Assembly: GCF_000174195.1 (NCBI RefSeq)
Contig: NZ_ACFY01000170.1
Coordinates: 94,084 to 158,083, forward strand
Length of the DNA: 64,000 bases
From: Roseburia inulinivorans DSM 16841
GTDB lineage: Bacteria > Bacillota > Clostridia > Lachnospirales > Lachnospiraceae
Direction: 5' to 3'
Of this stretch, positions 49,877 to 59,436 are shown one piece after another. The number at the start of each line of letters is the position of its first letter. Positions within the stretch are counted from its first letter, which is position 1. Under the pieces are notes generated by a model. It saw nothing but the letters and a program-made list of their open reading frames with translations. It had not been told where the DNA came from and did not search any database. Both the position numbers and the translations under genes were made by a program.

Positions 49877-51640
49877 ATGATGAATATTTTTGGAATTCTG
49901 ACAATGATCGGCGGTCTGGCAATGTTCCTGTACGGAATGAGTGTTATGGGTGGCGGTCTTGAAAAAATGTCTGGCGGAAAATTGGAGCGTATCTTAGAGA
50001 GCCTGACCTCGAATCCGTTTAAAGCGGTATTGCTCGGAGCCGGCGTGACAGCTGTGATCCAGTCATCCTCAGCTACGACGGTCATGGTTGTCGGTTTTGT
50101 TAATTCGGGCATCATGAAACTGTCGCAGGCGATCGGGATTATCATGGGTGCAAACATTGGAACGACAGTTACCTCATGGCTTTTGAGCCTGACCGGGATC
50201 GAGAGTTCCAATTTCCTGATCAGCATGTTAAAACCGTCCTCTTTTTCACCGGTTCTTGCACTGATCGGTATTATTATGTATATGTCCGGCAAGAGCAAAA
50301 AGAAAGATATCGGTGAAATCTTACTTGGATTTGCAATCTTAATGTTTGGTATGGAGACAATGAGCGACGCAGTAAAGCCGCTTGCGGATGTGCCGGAATT
50401 TACCGATATTCTGACGATGTTCAACAATCCGGTATTCGGCGTGTTAGCAGGAGCGCTACTCACCGCAGTCATTCAGAGTTCTTCGGCTTCTGTTGGTATC
50501 CTGCAGGCATTGTCTGTCACAGGAGCATTTACTTATGGTTCGGTTATTCCGATTATCTTAGGACAGAATATCGGAACCTGTGTCACAGCGATGATCTCAG
50601 CAATCGGTGCAAACCGGGGCGCAAAGAGAACCGCATTCGTGCATTTATATTTCAACATTATCGGAACCTTATTATTCCTTACAGTATTTTATATTGGAAA
50701 TGCAATCTTTCGTTTTGAATTTGTCGGGGAGACGGTAGGAGTTGCAGGGATCGCGCTGATCCACAGTATTTTTAATGTCTTTACAACTGTAGTATTATTT
50801 CCGTTTATCCGTGGGCTGGAAAAACTGGCTTACCTTACAATCCCGGAATCTGACGAGGAAAAATCTGCCAAAGAAGATGTGTTTGCCATTTTAGATGAGC
50901 GTTTTGTGAGCAGTCCTGCATTTGCGATCGAGCAATGTAAAACTTTAGTAAACCAGATGGCAGAGATCACAAAAAACAGTTTTATCGAGGCAATGGAATG
51001 TATCAAAGAGCCTTCGGATCAGAAATTTGCGGAAGTGATCGCAAAAGAAAACCGCGTAGATGTGTATGATGATAAAATCAGCGCCTATCTGACGAAATTA
51101 AACAGTGGGGATCTTTCGTATACGGACAGTCTGCGGGTGACGTCACTTTTACACTGTCTGACGGATTTCGAGAGAATTTCCGATCATGCGGTAAATGTGG
51201 TAGAATGTGTACAGCAGATGCAAAAAGAGGATGCAAAGTTTTCTAAGAAAGCGGAGGAGGAGATGAACATTTACTCCAAAGCCGTGCGGGATATCTTAGA
51301 GAGAACGACCGGAGCGTTTATCAATACCGATATTCCACTTGCGCGTTCCGTGGAACCGTTAGAGGAAGTCATTGACGGCCTGAATAAAACGGTAAAAAAA
51401 CATCATATGAAGCGTCTGCGCAAGGGAAAATGCACGATCGGACTTGGACTGGTACTTTCGGATCTTGCCATGAACTACGAGCGTGTGGCCGATCACTGCT
51501 CCAATATCGCAGTATATATGATGCAGTTAAATGATACCGGTCTGGAGGAGCACAGTTTTACAGAGCAGATGGATGAAAAAGAGAGTGCAGAGTTTGAAAA
51601 ATTAGAAAATGATTTTGCAAACAAATATGAGATAGATTAA
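49877..51640 (+). CDS. Na/Pi cotransporter family protein with PhoU domain
   Basis: A 587-residue NptA/YjbB-like transporter. The two inverted NaPi-II repeats carry the QSSSATT (AVIQSSSATTVMVVG) and QSSSAS (AVIQSSSASVGILQA) motifs; a PhoU-like helical domain fills about residues 345-570. It provides a sodium-driven phosphate route beside Pst. RBS AGGGAGA. Predicted to be induced by phosphate starvation through the boxes upstream. Confidence 0.92.
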   Translation: MMNIFGILTMIGGLAMFLYGMSVMGGGLEKMSGGKLERILESLTSNPFKAVLLGAGVTAVIQSSSATTVMVVGFVNSGIMKLSQAIGIIMGANIGTTVTSWLLSLTGIESSNFLISMLKPSSFSPVLALIGIIMYMSGKSKKKDIGEILLGFAILMFGMETMSDAVKPLADVPEFTDILTMFNNPVFGVLAGALLTAVIQSSSASVGILQALSVTGAFTYGSVIPIILGQNIGTCVTAMISAIGANRGAKRTAFVHLYFNIIGTLLFLTVFYIGNAIFRFEFVGETVGVAGIALIHSIFNVFTTVVLFPFIRGLEKLAYLTIPESDEEKSAKEDVFAILDERFVSSPAFAIEQCKTLVNQMAEITKNSFIEAMECIKEPSDQKFAEVIAKENRVDVYDDKISAYLTKLNSGDLSYTDSLRVTSLLHCLTDFERISDHAVNVVECVQQMQKEDAKFSKKAEEEMNIYSKAVRDILERTTGAFINTDIPLARSVEPLEEVIDGLNKTVKKHHMKRLRKGKCTIGLGLVLSDLAMNYERVADHCSNIAVYMMQLNDTGLEEHSFTEQMDEKESAEFEKLENDFANKYEID

Positions 51641-51770
51641 ATCTGGGAAGAAATTCGCAGCACAATATTTGTGTTGCGAATTTTTCGTGAATCCGGGAAA
51701 GACTTATGGAAAAAACAAAGCAGGCTGTATTATAATTTATTTACAAAGCGAACAGTGGGAGGAAACGGCT

Positions 51771-52442
51771 ATGGCAACAATCTATATAGTAGAAGATGAT
51801 GTGAATATCCGCGAGATCGAGCGCTATGCGCTAAAAAACAGCGGATATCAGGTAGAGGAATTTGAGTGTGGGGCAGACCTTTTCAAGCGGTTAGAGAGCA
51901 AAGTCCCGGCTCTGATCTTGTTAGATATCATGCTTCCGAATGAGGATGGACTTGATATATTGACAAAGATCCGTACAGACAAAAACACAGCAAAAGTCCC
52001 GATCATTATGGTGACTGCAAAGACATCCGAACTTGACAAAGTAAAAGGTTTGGATCTCGGAGCGGACGATTACATTTCCAAGCCGTTTGGTGTCATGGAG
52101 CTGATCTCCCGCGTTAAGGCATTATTGCGCAGAACCACGAATGCGCAGGAAGAATCACAGATTGCTTACGAAAATATTCTGGTGGATAATGATAAACACG
52201 CCGTTTACGTGGATGGAAAACTGTGTGAACTCACCTACAAAGAATTTGAACTTTTAAAATACCTTGTCATCAACAAGGGAATCGTGCTGTCGAGGGATAA
52301 GATCATGAACCAGGTGTGGGGCTTTGACTATGAGGGTGAGAGCCGGACAGTCGATATGCATATCAAGACGCTGAGACAGAAACTTGGAGAGGCGGGAAGC
52401 CATATCAAGACAGTGCGCAATGTCGGTTACATGGTGGAGTGA
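51771..52442 (+). CDS. OmpR-family response regulator (PhoP/PhoB-like)
   Basis: A 223-residue regulator: receiver domain (residues 1-120; acidic EDD near the start, phospho-Asp in LILLDIMLPNEDGLD, Lys in YISKPFG) and a winged-helix DNA-binding domain (ELTYKEFELLKYLVINKG, RTVDMHIKTLRQKLG). Its place after pst and Na/Pi genes marks it as the phosphate regulator. ATG 51771 follows GTGGGAGGAAA; the longer frame from 51669 is leader sequence, with TATAAT near 51730. Confidence 0.93.
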   Translation: MATIYIVEDDVNIREIERYALKNSGYQVEEFECGADLFKRLESKVPALILLDIMLPNEDGLDILTKIRTDKNTAKVPIIMVTAKTSELDKVKGLDLGADDYISKPFGVMELISRVKALLRRTTNAQEESQIAYENILVDNDKHAVYVDGKLCELTYKEFELLKYLVINKGIVLSRDKIMNQVWGFDYEGESRTVDMHIKTLRQKLGEAGSHIKTVRNVGYMVE

Positions 52443-52493
52443 CGTCCGTTAAGGAGCAGGAAAAAGGCAGGACAGACGTAAGACGGTGATAGA

Positions 52494-53813
52494 ATGAAAA
52501 AGAAAATTAACAGCAAATTTATGCTGATCTCAGCAATTGCAATCATAGTCATGGCAATCTGTGCCATGGTACTTTTCTATGATATATTGAAAAAACAGAT
52601 TTTTGACGATTTAAAGGCAAATGCCCATGTGATCTCCATGATGAAACCGGAGGATCTGCCGGATGAGATCAACTATAATCTGAATAAAGATGGGCTGCGT
52701 ATCACGCTGATCAATGAGGATGGAACCGTCATCTATGACAGCATGGAAGACGAGTCGAAGATGGAAAATCACAGGGAACGTCCGGAGATCGTTTCTGCAT
52801 TGGCAGCCGGAGAGGGGCGTGCAATGCGGAAATCGACTACGTCCACAAAACATACTTTTTATTATGCAATGAGAACAGATGACGGAAAAGTTCTGCGTAT
52901 TGGAAAAGACAGTAACAGCATCTACAGTCTGATCATCAAGATGGTATATCTCACGTTGTCTGTGGGATTCTGCGTATTTGTATTATGTACAGTTCTTGCA
53001 CACCGGCTTACCAAACGTCTTGTGGCACCGATTGAAAAGATGGCGGACAATATTGTGCTGCTGGAAGAAAATGATGTTTACGATGAGATGAAGCCATTTG
53101 TTGCGACCATCAAGAAGCAGCATGTGGACATCTTAAAACATTCCCAGATGCGTCAGGAATTTACCGCAAATGTTTCCCACGAATTAAAGACGCCGCTCAC
53201 CGCGATTTCCGGTTATGCAGAACTGATTGCAAGTGGAATGACAAGCGGGGAGGATACCATTCATTTTGCTACGGAAATCCATAAGAGTGCGGAGCGTCTG
53301 CAATATCTGATCAATGATATCATCAAGCTTTCCGAGTTAGACAGCGACGACACAAAGATCGAGTTTGAGACGTTAGACCTCCATGAGATGGCGTTAAACT
53401 GTCAGGCAATGATGGAGATCCCGGCGGAAAAGAACGAGGTGACGGTGGAAGTACAGGGAGATTCCGCTGAGATCAGGGGAAACAGAAACCTGATCGACGA
53501 ACTGATCTACAATCTGTGCAGCAATGCGGTGCGTTACAATAAAAAGGGTGGAAAAGTGACGATCATGACGGGCACGGAGAATGGACACCCGACGCTGACC
53601 GTGAAAGACACAGGGATCGGTATCCCAAAAGAAGCGCAGAAGAGAGTCTTTGAACGTTTCTACCGCGTGGACAAGAGCCGTTCAAAATCGACCGGCGGCA
53701 CAGGACTGGGGCTTGCCATCGTAAAGCATATCGTAGCGCAGCATGAGGCGCAGATTTCTCTGGAAAGTGAAGAAGGTGCCGGTACGGAGATTAAGGTTGT
53801 GTTTTTAAAATAA
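52494..53813 (+). CDS. Sensor histidine kinase (PhoR-like)
   Basis: A 439-residue membrane kinase: helix at about 9-30, an extracellular sensor of about 120 residues, a second helix at about 150-170, HAMP-like linker, HisKA with phospho-His in ANVSHELKTPLTAISGYAEL, and an ATPase domain (NLCSNAVRYNKKGG, DTGIGIPKEAQ, GTGLGLAIVKHIV). Pairs with the preceding regulator. A terminator follows. Confidence 0.93.
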   Translation: MKKKINSKFMLISAIAIIVMAICAMVLFYDILKKQIFDDLKANAHVISMMKPEDLPDEINYNLNKDGLRITLINEDGTVIYDSMEDESKMENHRERPEIVSALAAGEGRAMRKSTTSTKHTFYYAMRTDDGKVLRIGKDSNSIYSLIIKMVYLTLSVGFCVFVLCTVLAHRLTKRLVAPIEKMADNIVLLEENDVYDEMKPFVATIKKQHVDILKHSQMRQEFTANVSHELKTPLTAISGYAELIASGMTSGEDTIHFATEIHKSAERLQYLINDIIKLSELDSDDTKIEFETLDLHEMALNCQAMMEIPAEKNEVTVEVQGDSAEIRGNRNLIDELIYNLCSNAVRYNKKGGKVTIMTGTENGHPTLTVKDTGIGIPKEAQKRVFERFYRVDKSRSKSTGGTGLGLAIVKHIVAQHEAQISLESEEGAGTEIKVVFLK

Positions 53814-53825
53814 ATTAGGAAAGAT

Positions 53826-53860
53826 GAGCTTCTGGCTTCGTGTCAGAGGCTTATTTTTTT
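53826..53860 (+). terminator. Terminator of the phosphate two-component operon
   Basis: GAGCTTCTGGC (from 53826) pairs with GTCAGAGGCTT (to 53852) with two wobble pairs, followed by seven T. It separates the phosphate and CRISPR regions. Confidence 0.75.
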
Positions 53861-54024
53861 GACTTTATTAGGAAATCGAAAAACAATTCTTTGCTCTTTT
53901 AGAGGAGAAATAATCACATATTCGCAGAAGCTTGCAAGCCATATTGCAAAGTAGTAAAGTATAATTGGGTGTAATTTAAGAAAACAACATTGTTGGGAAA
54001 AACGAAAGGGATAAGGTAAAAATT

Positions 54025-55482
54025 ATGGGAAAAAATTTATTGGTTCTGGGTATGAGTACACTGCCAATCCGAAGGGATAATGAAGAAATAATTTCCAATA
54101 AGTGCTGTTGGGAGAGTTTAAGTGAAAAGGCTGGATCAATGGGAGAGAGCAGAAAAGAGATAGAGTATTACAGCCAGCTTGAGCCAGTGAGTAAGATGAT
54201 TATGGAACGGGAAAAAAATCTGGACAAAATTATTATTTTTGCGACTCCGGAGACACAGAAAAAAGTCAGATTCCAATATCAGGAACAGGACAAAAATGAA
54301 AGTGCCGTAGATTTTTATCTCTCCAGAATGGAAGGGGTAACACAAGATCAGGTGTTATTGATCGACGTGACAGATGACAATTTTATAGAAGCAATTTTTA
54401 AAGCTGTAGAAGCAATTCGAAAATTCTGGAAAGAAAATAAAACAGAAGATCCAAAATTATGGATTGATACACAGGGGGGATTCCGTAATCTGAATCTTGT
54501 GATAAATGCCATTATCTCGCTTTTGAAAAACGATAAGATCGTTCCAAGTGGCATATATTCCATAAAATATATTGCAAATAGTAAAGAACCGAATCCGATA
54601 CAGGATCAGACACAGACTTATAGAATATTTGATTTTGTTTCAGGAATCAATGAATTTTCCAGATATGGCAGAGCGGAGCAGCTGGAAGACTATTATAAGA
54701 GTACAGGTGAAAAAGTCGCACTAGAACCTATTGGCATGATGAAGACCATTGTTGAAAATATCCAGATGTGTGATATGGAAAGTTTTGACTGCAATCTGGC
54801 TGCTTTTCGAAATTATGTGAAAGAAAAGAAAGATGGTGATGATAATCTTCTTGATATTTTCTGGACGCAGATAAAAGATGACTATGGAAAACTACTTGAA
54901 GATTCCTGCACAGGTCTGGATATCATAGAATGGCTGTATAAGAAGAAGTTTTATCAACAGGCGATTACTTATATTGAGTCCAAAATGCCGAAAGAATGGG
55001 TAAGCAAAGGCATCATTCGATATGGAACATCAGAGAGTACCTTAAATACAATTAAGAATAGTGCACATAAAAACTACGAGAGAAATGATAATTTTGTGAT
55101 AAGTCAGATTGCTTTTGAATGTTTTATTTGGACGGCGATTATGGATAAGAAAACGAAGAAATCTAATATAAAAAAGCCGCTCAAATGGGGAAGAAACCAA
55201 AGATATATGAAGGAGTTCCCGGAAAATAAGATTGATGTTACAGTTACAGAGAAAAAGGATAAAGAAAGAAAAGAAAGAAAAAAGATTGGAGAAATCTGCA
55301 ACATACAAATCGACAGTAACAAATACGACAACATTATGGACATGTTGCTGTTATATAAATTATTAAAAAACGAACGGAATAATTTCAATCATATGTCAGA
55401 CAGCAGTCTGCGGGCTGACCAGAACACGTTAGGACAGGCAATCCGTATGTTTATAGAGTGTGGAAGGAAGGTATATGAATAA
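54025..55482 (+). CDS. csx1: CARF-HEPN ribonuclease (Csx1/Csm6-like)
   Basis: A 485-residue CRISPR ancillary nuclease. The N-terminal half is a Rossmann-type CARF domain: MGKNLLVLGMSTL, KIIIFATPETQKK, then WIDTQGGFRNLNLVINAI (Asp148-Arg154), the ligand-loop pattern for cyclic oligoadenylate. The C-terminal half is helical with the HEPN motif RNNFNH (Arg451, His456). It is predicted to cut RNA when Cas10 makes cyclic oligoadenylate. First gene of the CRISPR operon; TATAAT at 53960-53965 is a possible -10 box. The exact Csx1/Csm6 subfamily is uncertain. Confidence 0.85.
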   Translation: MGKNLLVLGMSTLPIRRDNEEIISNKCCWESLSEKAGSMGESRKEIEYYSQLEPVSKMIMEREKNLDKIIIFATPETQKKVRFQYQEQDKNESAVDFYLSRMEGVTQDQVLLIDVTDDNFIEAIFKAVEAIRKFWKENKTEDPKLWIDTQGGFRNLNLVINAIISLLKNDKIVPSGIYSIKYIANSKEPNPIQDQTQTYRIFDFVSGINEFSRYGRAEQLEDYYKSTGEKVALEPIGMMKTIVENIQMCDMESFDCNLAAFRNYVKEKKDGDDNLLDIFWTQIKDDYGKLLEDSCTGLDIIEWLYKKKFYQQAITYIESKMPKEWVSKGIIRYGTSESTLNTIKNSAHKNYERNDNFVISQIAFECFIWTAIMDKKTKKSNIKKPLKWGRNQRYMKEFPENKIDVTVTEKKDKERKERKKIGEICNIQIDSNKYDNIMDMLLLYKLLKNERNNFNHMSDSSLRADQNTLGQAIRMFIECGRKVYE

Positions 55483-55837
55483 GCCGGTTTTTATAAATTT
55501 AACAAATCACCCTTCAAAATACTGGGGAGAACAGCAGAAAAAAGAGGCTCACAAATATGGAGCCATTGTTGACATACCATTTCCGAATGTTCCGGCGGAG
55601 GCAACAGAAGACGATATCAGAAGACTTTGTGATGCTACAGTAAAAAAAGTAATGGGGTATTCTCCGGAAGCAGTGCTATGTCAGGGGGAATTTACGCTGG
55701 CATTTCAAATTATAAACACTTTACTGGAACAGGATGTGACAGTAGTAGCGGCGTGCAGTGAACGTGTTGTGAAGGAAAACGGAAACAGGAAAGAATCCTA
55801 TTTTTATTTTAAAAAGTTTAGAAAATTCAGCAAATGA
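55475..55837 (+). CDS. Small CRISPR-associated protein, candidate ring nuclease (Csx15/Csx16/Csx20-like)
   Basis: A 120-residue protein between the CARF-HEPN nuclease and Cas10. It opens MNKPVFINLTNHPSKYW (strand, then a small-residue/His turn), has IVDIPFPNVPAEATEDDI, and ends with AVLCQGEFTLAFQIINTLLE followed by VTVVAACSERVV and a final FYFKKFRKF strand. This strand-loop-helix order resembles the small CRISPR proteins of the Csx15/16/20 group, reported as ring nucleases that destroy cyclic oligoadenylate. The assignment is inference. ATG 55475 follows GGAAGGAAGG and overlaps the previous gene by 8 bases. Confidence 0.6.
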   Translation: MNKPVFINLTNHPSKYWGEQQKKEAHKYGAIVDIPFPNVPAEATEDDIRRLCDATVKKVMGYSPEAVLCQGEFTLAFQIINTLLEQDVTVVAACSERVVKENGNRKESYFYFKKFRKFSK

Positions 55838-55847
55838 GGAGGACTTT

Positions 55848-57359
55848 ATGAAACCAGAACTACAGGAAAAGGCAGTACTGGCAATGTATGATGTCAGGGG
55901 GATACAGAGTTATATCTTTAAAAGCAATGCAGCAAAAGAGATTATCGGGGCATCTGTAATCGTTGCGAATGTGATCATGGATGGTCTGAATACTTATGTC
56001 AGTAAACAGATAGCGGAAGCAGTGAAAGAAAACTACATGACAGACTGGGAAAATGATAATGAACATGCATTTTTGGAAAACAGAGAAATACAGATGCAGG
56101 TTCTGTTTATTGGTGGTGGCAATGCCTATGTATTATTCCGAAATGGAGCTGAATGTGAAAAAGTAAATCGTTTTCTTGCAAAATACATTATGGAGCAGAC
56201 TTATTCCCTGAATCTGGCAGTTGCAGTGGTGGAAAAAACAGACTCCTATAATTTTGATTATGAAGCGATCAATAAAGAAATGAGACGTGTAAAAGCAAAT
56301 ATGCCATCGTCGCAGCCAATAGGAGCAATGCCATTTATGGAGGCAGATCCAATCACCGGTTATCCAATTACAAAAGTAGAAAAAGGAAAATATTTTTGTA
56401 CAGAAGCAGTATTAAAACGAAATGCGTTCCCAAAACAGGAAAGTGAAAAAGTATTTGATAATATGGTGACAGAAAAGGGAGATAATTCAACGCTGGCGGT
56501 ATGCCATATTGATGGAAACAGTATGGGAGACAGTATCAGACATATCATGCAGAAAATAAATGGTTATGAAAATGCGGTTCCTGCAATGCGCAATATTTCC
56601 AAAGAAATCGCAGATACTTTCCGCAATAATTTTGATAAGATGGCAAAGTATATGGATGAATTAACTCCGCAAGTGAAGATGGCTGACGGTAAGAAATTAT
56701 ACAGAGAAATTATTGTTGCCGGGGACGATATTACCTTTGTGTGCAATGCAAAATTAGCAGTACCGGCAGTCAGATATTTTTTAGAGCATATTGGGGATGA
56801 GAAAGACTATAGTGCATGTGGAGGGATTGCATTTTTTAACAGTCATTTTCCATTCTCGGATGCTTACAAGGTGGCAGAAGCTTGTTGTGTAAGTGCCAAG
56901 ACAAGAGCAAAAGAGGAGTCTCATCGAGGAAAAGTGGAGGAAAACACCGGCAAAGGAAAAATAGGAAACTTTTTTGACTTTCAGTTTTGTACCAATATCA
57001 GTGCGGCGCATTTGGAAGCCTATCGGGAAAAACACTATGCAGTGAATGGACAGCTCTTTCTTGCAAGACCTTATTATGTGCCGCTAAGAGAAGATCGGGC
57101 AGAACTTAATATCAGGAATAGAGAATTCAGTGTTGAAAAGTTTACAGAATGGTCCGAAGTATTTCAGAGCCTTCCAAGAAATAAAGCAAAACTTTTGAGA
57201 AATGCAATTTCCAAGGGAGAAAATAGCAGGCAGGAGACAGTGACGTTCTTAAAATCCAGAGGATATACGCAGTTTGAAAAAGAGGAATATGCAGTCTGGT
57301 ACGATGTACTTGAAATGATGGATTTATACATTGGAGAGGGAAAAGAGCATGAAAATTAA
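55848..57359 (+). CDS. cas10: Cas10 family protein without HD domain
   Basis: A 503-residue, short Cas10. The first palm domain opens with MYDVRGIQSYIF and contains VLFIGGGNAYVLF (near 85-97). The cyclase palm has CHIDGNSMGDSI (Asp222) and VAGDDITFV, where the usual GGDD reads AGDD (291-294). There is no N-terminal HD nuclease, so single-stranded DNA cutting is not expected; synthesis of cyclic oligoadenylate is. RBS GAGGAGGA precedes ATG 55848. It overlaps the csx10 gene by 11 bases. Confidence 0.88.
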   Translation: MKPELQEKAVLAMYDVRGIQSYIFKSNAAKEIIGASVIVANVIMDGLNTYVSKQIAEAVKENYMTDWENDNEHAFLENREIQMQVLFIGGGNAYVLFRNGAECEKVNRFLAKYIMEQTYSLNLAVAVVEKTDSYNFDYEAINKEMRRVKANMPSSQPIGAMPFMEADPITGYPITKVEKGKYFCTEAVLKRNAFPKQESEKVFDNMVTEKGDNSTLAVCHIDGNSMGDSIRHIMQKINGYENAVPAMRNISKEIADTFRNNFDKMAKYMDELTPQVKMADGKKLYREIIVAGDDITFVCNAKLAVPAVRYFLEHIGDEKDYSACGGIAFFNSHFPFSDAYKVAEACCVSAKTRAKEESHRGKVEENTGKGKIGNFFDFQFCTNISAAHLEAYREKHYAVNGQLFLARPYYVPLREDRAELNIRNREFSVEKFTEWSEVFQSLPRNKAKLLRNAISKGENSRQETVTFLKSRGYTQFEKEEYAVWYDVLEMMDLYIGEGKEHEN

Positions 57360-59436
57360 AATAAAACTGTTAAGTGATTTATGTACAGCTTCGGGGGAGA
57401 CACATAATAGTCTCATAGATCTTGATGTTGTCTATGATGAATATGGATTGCCATATATTCCTGCTAAGAGATTAAAAGGCTGTATACGGGAAGCTGCGCT
57501 TGAAATGCAGGAATTAGGTCTTGTAACAGAGACACAATTCGGGCAGATGTTTGGACAGAGCGGGAGTCAAAAAAGTGCATTTTGTCTTTCAAATGCTTAT
57601 ATAGAGGGATATAACAATATTGTTTCAGATCTAAATAAATTTCAGGGAACGGAACTGGTGAGCCAGCAGAATGTGTTAGAACAGTATACATATACGCGTA
57701 CACAGACTGCTATTGATTATGAAACAGGGGTGGCAGACAAAAATTCACTTCGTACGATCCGGGTGGTAAAAAAGGGGATTGTGTTTGAAGCAGAATGTAG
57801 TCTGATAAAACCAGAATTTCAGAAGCTGCTTGAAAATGCAGTTTCGATTGTGAAGCATATCGGAGTATCGAGAACCAGAGGACTTGGACTTGTAAATATG
57901 GAACTCATTGCACTGGACAGTAGGGAGAATATTGAAAAAGAGCATGTCTTTGTCAAAAAAGAAGCATTGAAAGAGCAGAATCAGCTTCATTATACAATTT
58001 ATCTGAAATCGCCTGTGATATGTAAATCAGAACAGGGAAATCAGGCAGAAACAAAAGATTATATTGCAGGAAATAAAGTTCTTGGATTGATCGCAGGAGC
58101 ACTTGGAAGTGCCAGTTATCAGGAGATGATGTCAAAAGAAGATGTCATTGTGACAAATGCCTATATCTGCATGGATGGAGAGCGATGCATTCCGGGAAGA
58201 ATCTCGTTACAGAAGGAGAAAGATCAGCCATACAATGAAAAAGGCGAGCTGATGTTAGAAGATATGCTTTACGGTCCGGATGTGCAAGACCGGCAGATGG
58301 CGCCGGCTGGAATTGATTATCTGGATAAAAAAAATCGTGTTGCAGCGGTAGACACACAGATCAGTTATCATCATCAAAGACCACAGGATAAGTCAATCGG
58401 TCATGCAACCGGAAATGCAGAGGATGGCTCCAGTTTCTATCAACTATGCAGTATCAGTGCAGGGCAGACATTTGGTGGATATATCTATGCAAACAGACAG
58501 AATGCAGAACGTATTTTAGAGGCAGTCAAAAAACTGGGTGATATCCGGATGGGGTATGGAAGAAGCAGCGAATTTGGGGCAGTTGATTTCCAGATAGATT
58601 CTGTGCAAAAGGTGGAGGAGAAGGAAAAACGGATAAAAGAGGCAGTGCTTACGTTTGTTTCAGATACAATTCTTTATAACGAATATGGAATGGCGGAAGC
58701 AGGAACAGATACGTTAAAGAAATATTTGGAAGAAATGTTGGACATTACAGACTTGGAGATCAGAAATCCATTCCTGCAATATACAACAATCGGCGGTTAC
58801 AATGTAACATGGAAGCAGCGAAAGCCAATAATTCAGGGAATCGAAAAAGGAAGCGTCGTTCTTCTTTATTCAGAAACAGGATTTGACGCAGGACAATTGG
58901 AGCATACATTTATAGGAGAGCGTGTTGCAGAAGGTTACGGAGAAATCGAGGTAGATAAACCGGAAGAAAAGCAGGTAGTGGTGTACAAACCAGAACTTCA
59001 CAGTGGAGAGCATCAGCAGAAAGAATTGATTTCGGATATTATCAATCAGTTATTAAACGCGGAATTTGAACGTCAGATGAATGACAGGATCCGTACTAAA
59101 CTCACAGAATCAGGAAAAACACTAACAAAAAATGCAGATGTTTTAAATGCAGCAGTGTCCAAGTTAAGAGTCATGGTTAAGGCAGAGAAAAATTACGAGA
59201 ATCTCATCGCAGAGATAGAGGGTATTGAAGATACGAAAAAAAGAGAGCTGTGCAGGAGCATTGTGAAGGCTGTTAATCCGAAAACATTGACGGAGCAGAT
59301 ATGCAGGCAGTTGGAAGAAAAATATGATGTCGGATTCGAACTTCGGTGGAATGAAAATGAATGTTACAGAATGGCTTACCGCAACTGTATCACAGAATTA
59401 AAGTATCTGACCAAAATGGGAAAGGGGGAGCAGTGA
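57349..59436 (+). CDS. csx10: Csx10-type RAMP protein, probable Cas7-Cas5-Cas11 fusion
   Basis: A 695-residue RAMP protein. The N terminus, LLSDLCTASGETHNSLIDLD and YDEYGLPYIPAKRLKGCIRE, matches Csx10 of type III-D. Gly-rich RAMP loops occur near residue 178 (RTRGLGLVN), 402 (GYGRSSEFGAV) and 522 (GERVAEGYGEI), so at least two ferredoxin-like units are present. Residues from about 545 on are almost all helical and charged and could be a fused small subunit (Cas11), as no separate gene for one exists here. ATG 57349 follows GGAGAGGG; ATG 57331 is upstream of it. Confidence 0.82.
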   Translation: MKIKIKLLSDLCTASGETHNSLIDLDVVYDEYGLPYIPAKRLKGCIREAALEMQELGLVTETQFGQMFGQSGSQKSAFCLSNAYIEGYNNIVSDLNKFQGTELVSQQNVLEQYTYTRTQTAIDYETGVADKNSLRTIRVVKKGIVFEAECSLIKPEFQKLLENAVSIVKHIGVSRTRGLGLVNMELIALDSRENIEKEHVFVKKEALKEQNQLHYTIYLKSPVICKSEQGNQAETKDYIAGNKVLGLIAGALGSASYQEMMSKEDVIVTNAYICMDGERCIPGRISLQKEKDQPYNEKGELMLEDMLYGPDVQDRQMAPAGIDYLDKKNRVAAVDTQISYHHQRPQDKSIGHATGNAEDGSSFYQLCSISAGQTFGGYIYANRQNAERILEAVKKLGDIRMGYGRSSEFGAVDFQIDSVQKVEEKEKRIKEAVLTFVSDTILYNEYGMAEAGTDTLKKYLEEMLDITDLEIRNPFLQYTTIGGYNVTWKQRKPIIQGIEKGSVVLLYSETGFDAGQLEHTFIGERVAEGYGEIEVDKPEEKQVVVYKPELHSGEHQQKELISDIINQLLNAEFERQMNDRIRTKLTESGKTLTKNADVLNAAVSKLRVMVKAEKNYENLIAEIEGIEDTKKRELCRSIVKAVNPKTLTEQICRQLEEKYDVGFELRWNENECYRMAYRNCITELKYLTKMGKGEQ

